DNA of 17,210 nucleotides from Methanosarcinales archaeon (GTDB lineage: Archaea > Halobacteriota > Methanosarcinia > Methanosarcinales > EX4572-44). The notes beneath the pieces were generated by a model, which saw only the letters and a program-made list of their open reading frames with translations, made no database searches and was not told the DNA's origin. The DNA lies in the NCBI GenBank assembly GCA_004212095.1, contig RXIJ01000086.1, positions 1 through 17,210 of the forward strand, given 5' to 3'. Of the stretch, positions 15,095 through 17,210 are shown in pieces. How positions within the stretch are numbered: the first letter of the stretch is position 1; each line of letters starts with the position of its first letter. The position numbers were made by a program, and so were the translations under genes.

Positions 15095-16735
15095 ATGGCA
15101 ATCGAGAATAGCCTACTTAAAAATCCACGAGTATTGTTGTTAATTGCAGGTTTAATCATATCTCTTATATTCATATATCCGCATCCGACAGATGATGGAA
15201 TCGATACCAATCTAAAATACGGGCTTGAGCTTGAAGGAGGCTCATGGTTACAACTACGAATGCAGGGTGCAATTATTGAACTGGATGCAGATCCTTCACA
15301 AATCATTCAAAGCGAGTACAGTACATATCTTGATGACAGAGACCTAAAAATAACACGAGTAAAAAGCGATTCTATTCGGTTTATTACTACTAAAGATGTA
15401 ACCAGGCCACAGATAGAAGAACTTAACTATGGCACAGCAAGCCTGCTCAAAGAAGAAACGACTACTCTTGTTGCTATCAGCACAACAAAAGAACGGGTGA
15501 TTCAAACATATCTTCAGAACCATCTTGCAACCGAGGTGAAGATACTCCGGACTGAAGATGGTGCAGCTTATGAAATACGAACCAACACCAGCAAAACGCA
15601 GGTTGAGCAGGTTCTGGCACCAACTGGTGGTAATCTGCTTAGCTACGTTGAAGGTGTGAGCAGTGAAACCAGGGATGACACCAAACAGATACTTGATGCA
15701 AAGCTCAATGGGATGGGATTAAAGGATATACCAATCAGAACCATTGGAGATGACTACATCCTAATCGACCTTGCAGGTGTTGATATTGCAACAGCGCTCC
15801 GCATTGCAGCAACACCAGGCAAATTTGAAATCCGCATCCAAACAGAGGGAAATGAAACAAACAAAACAGCACACGTGCTTTATGGTGATCAAATCACAAG
15901 TGTTGGCATACCACAACAGTATGAGGGTGCATGGGGCGTATCGTTCAGGCTCAAGGATGAGGGGGCAGTAGCACTCAGGGATGCAGCGATTAGATATGAT
16001 GCAACCACAGAACCACAACACCACCACCTCATCATGTACCTTGATAACAACGAGATATTCAGCGGACCGCTTGCTGCCGGGCTTGCCCAGAACATCCAGA
16101 ACATACCAGTTAAAGACCTTAAAGCTCAAACCGGGATTGGTGAAGAAGGTGGACAGAAGGCAAAGGAACTGCAGGTCCACCTGCGTGCAGGAGCGTTGCC
16201 AGTAAACGTAGAAGTGATCGGTTCAGGACAGGTGCCAGCAACTCTTGGAGCACAGTTCAAGGAACAACTTGGCGCTGCTGGAATTATAACACTGGTAGCA
16301 GTGGCATTGATCGTCTATCGCCGCTACAGGCACAGGGAAATCATTATGCCAATGCTGATAACAACATTCAGCGAAGTCGTTATGATACTTGGGTTTGCAG
16401 CAGCCATTAAATGGCAGTTAGATTTACCAAGTCTTGTTGCAATCATAGCAGTTATTGGAACCGGCATTGATCATCTGATCATCATTACCGATGAGGTGCT
16501 ACACAAAGAACGAGGCGAACTGCCAACAGAAAGAATTTTCAAAGCTCGAATAAAAAAAGCTTTTGCCATCATATTTGCAGCAGCAGCAACAACCATTGCA
16601 GCCATGATACCACTTGGATACATGGGCTTTGGTGCACTGCGCGGATTTGCTATTGTAACTATTGTTGGCATACTGATCGGCATATTCATCGCACGGCCAG
16701 CCTACGGCGCAATAATTAAACACATCATAGTTTAA
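15095..16735 (+). CDS. secD: Protein-export membrane protein SecD
   Basis: SecD is the larger partner of SecF. The 546 residues contain helix 1 (10-29), a large outside P1 domain (about 40-388) that opens with KYGLELEGGSWLQLRM (41-56), and five helices near 391-409, 415-436, 445-467, 489-508 and 513-535. VIGTGIDHLIIITDEVLH (453-470) carries the conserved Asp459. Like other archaeal SecD proteins it is smaller than the E. coli form. ATG 15095 has GGGAGAT (15083-15089) as SD inside the end of secF, so the pair is coupled. Archaea lack SecA, so the energy role differs from bacteria. Confidence 0.96.
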   Translation: MAIENSLLKNPRVLLLIAGLIISLIFIYPHPTDDGIDTNLKYGLELEGGSWLQLRMQGAIIELDADPSQIIQSEYSTYLDDRDLKITRVKSDSIRFITTKDVTRPQIEELNYGTASLLKEETTTLVAISTTKERVIQTYLQNHLATEVKILRTEDGAAYEIRTNTSKTQVEQVLAPTGGNLLSYVEGVSSETRDDTKQILDAKLNGMGLKDIPIRTIGDDYILIDLAGVDIATALRIAATPGKFEIRIQTEGNETNKTAHVLYGDQITSVGIPQQYEGAWGVSFRLKDEGAVALRDAAIRYDATTEPQHHHLIMYLDNNEIFSGPLAAGLAQNIQNIPVKDLKAQTGIGEEGGQKAKELQVHLRAGALPVNVEVIGSGQVPATLGAQFKEQLGAAGIITLVAVALIVYRRYRHREIIMPMLITTFSEVVMILGFAAAIKWQLDLPSLVAIIAVIGTGIDHLIIITDEVLHKERGELPTERIFKARIKKAFAIIFAAAATTIAAMIPLGYMGFGALRGFAIVTIVGILIGIFIARPAYGAIIKHIIV

Positions 16736-16758
16736 GGATATGAATCTTCCAACCTCTG

Positions 16759-16776
16759 GTTTGATTATAGTCAAAC
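16759..16776 (+). terminator. Small hairpin after secD
   Basis: GTTTGA (16759-16764) pairs with TCAAAC (16771-16776) around TTATAG, 24 bases after the secD stop, with a T-rich stretch at 16793-16797. CCAACCT flanks it as a direct repeat (16749-16755 and 16779-16785). It may be a transcript end or part of the edge of the adjacent insertion element. Confidence 0.25.
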
Positions 16777-16785
16777 ACCCAACCT

Positions 16786-17210
16786 TTAAGACTTTTTAAT
16801 GTGTGGCGCAAATTTATTAATCCATGATTTAGCGTAACTTAATTTCTTTGAACATTCAAAGAACATCTTTGATATTGCACGCTTCAATACATCCAGGTTT
16901 TTTATGAACGTTTTTGTTGGATTCGAGATCCGGGGAATATGTGAGAGGGTGCACAAGTACAATATCCGGTTTCTCCGCACATTCCTGTACTATTTTTGCC
17001 TTGTGAGAACTAAAGTTATCCGGTATTGTGATAACCCTTCCTTTTGGATTTGCCTTTCGAATCCGTTTTAAGAAACATCGGATATCCTCCTTTTTTTGAA
17101 CGCTTACGAAAACAATAACTGATCGTCCGTTTATTGGATAAAAACCAAAGGTATTTGCCCTAAGTTTACTGGTATTTTTATAGATGACCGTTTTTCCGAA
17201 TGACCAGGGT
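16786..17210 (-). pseudogene. IS630-family transposase fragment, internally deleted
   Basis: The minus strand from the right edge reads FGFYPINGRSVIVF, then GRVITIPDNFSSHKAK with the second catalytic Asp of the DDE_3 domain, then VLVHPLTYSPDLE. The usual NPIE...W segment with the third catalytic acid is absent, and the frame changes at about 16905-16930. A second frame resumes with KTFIKNLDVLKRAIS and ends SYAKSWINKFAPHIKKS at 16786, a typical IS630 C-terminus. So about 15 residues are missing and the frame is shifted, and the copy cannot be active. The 5' part lies beyond the window. This is a mobile-element remnant next to secD. Confidence 0.8.

Noticed and set aside
16171..16184. GCAGGT/ACCTGC inverted repeat inside secD
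   Set aside because: Short, inside conserved coding sequence, and without further context.
1..17210. tRNA, rRNA or riboswitch genes
   Set aside because: I saw no TPsiC-like GGTTCRA arms with matching acceptor stems and no recognisable rRNA or riboswitch core on either strand.

Overview
The window looks like a chromosomal segment of a euryarchaeon, most likely in or near the methanogen/ANME-type Methanomicrobia (Methanosarcinales and relatives). Four things point there. The purine enzyme is the archaeal PurP type. The translocase genes run secF-secD with archaeal-type proteins. A tungsten aldehyde:ferredoxin oxidoreductase (AOR) lies next to a UbiD-family decarboxylase of the size used in the archaeal mevalonate pathway. 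There is a NosD-like beta-helix protein with a dockerin. Promoters look archaeal: TATA boxes sit about 25-50 bases before starts, several of them close enough for leaderless mRNA. Gyrase (gyrB-gyrA) is present, as in many euryarchaea. Assignment below this level is inference.

Layout from left to right. (1) 1-114 is the C-terminus of an RlmE/FtsJ rRNA methyltransferase. A 340-base spacer with promoter-like signals follows, then purP (455-1612). (2) 1725-3800 is a two-gene slipin/NfeD membrane-protease operon. (3) On the minus strand, 3937-4669 is a two-TM protein of unknown function split at a run of nine T, and 4722-6527 is an AOR-family enzyme whose first residues seem to lie upstream of any usable in-frame start. 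(4) UbiD (6834-8099) is divergent from the AOR. (5) 8120-9308 on the minus strand is a broken NosD/dockerin gene. (6) A 329-base region between divergent genes carries three hairpins of the same 9-3/4-9 design. (7) gyrB and gyrA (9638-13968) overlap or abut, with a small gene relic behind them. (8) secF-secD occupy 14192-16735. (9) The right edge is a decayed IS630-family transposase on the minus strand.

How they work together: PurP serves purine synthesis. Slipin plus NfeD form a membrane quality-control pair. UbiD probably makes isopentenyl phosphate precursors for archaeal lipids. Gyrase sets supercoiling. SecDF assists protein export. Between these core blocks lie accessory or decaying genes: the AOR start, the T9-split membrane gene, NosD, the post-gyrA relic and the IS630 copy. 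Five near-intact frames broken in 17 kb means either active decay in the spacers or an assembly with indel errors. The repeated palindromes around NosD, one of which forms the last codons of that gene, are the least explained structure here.
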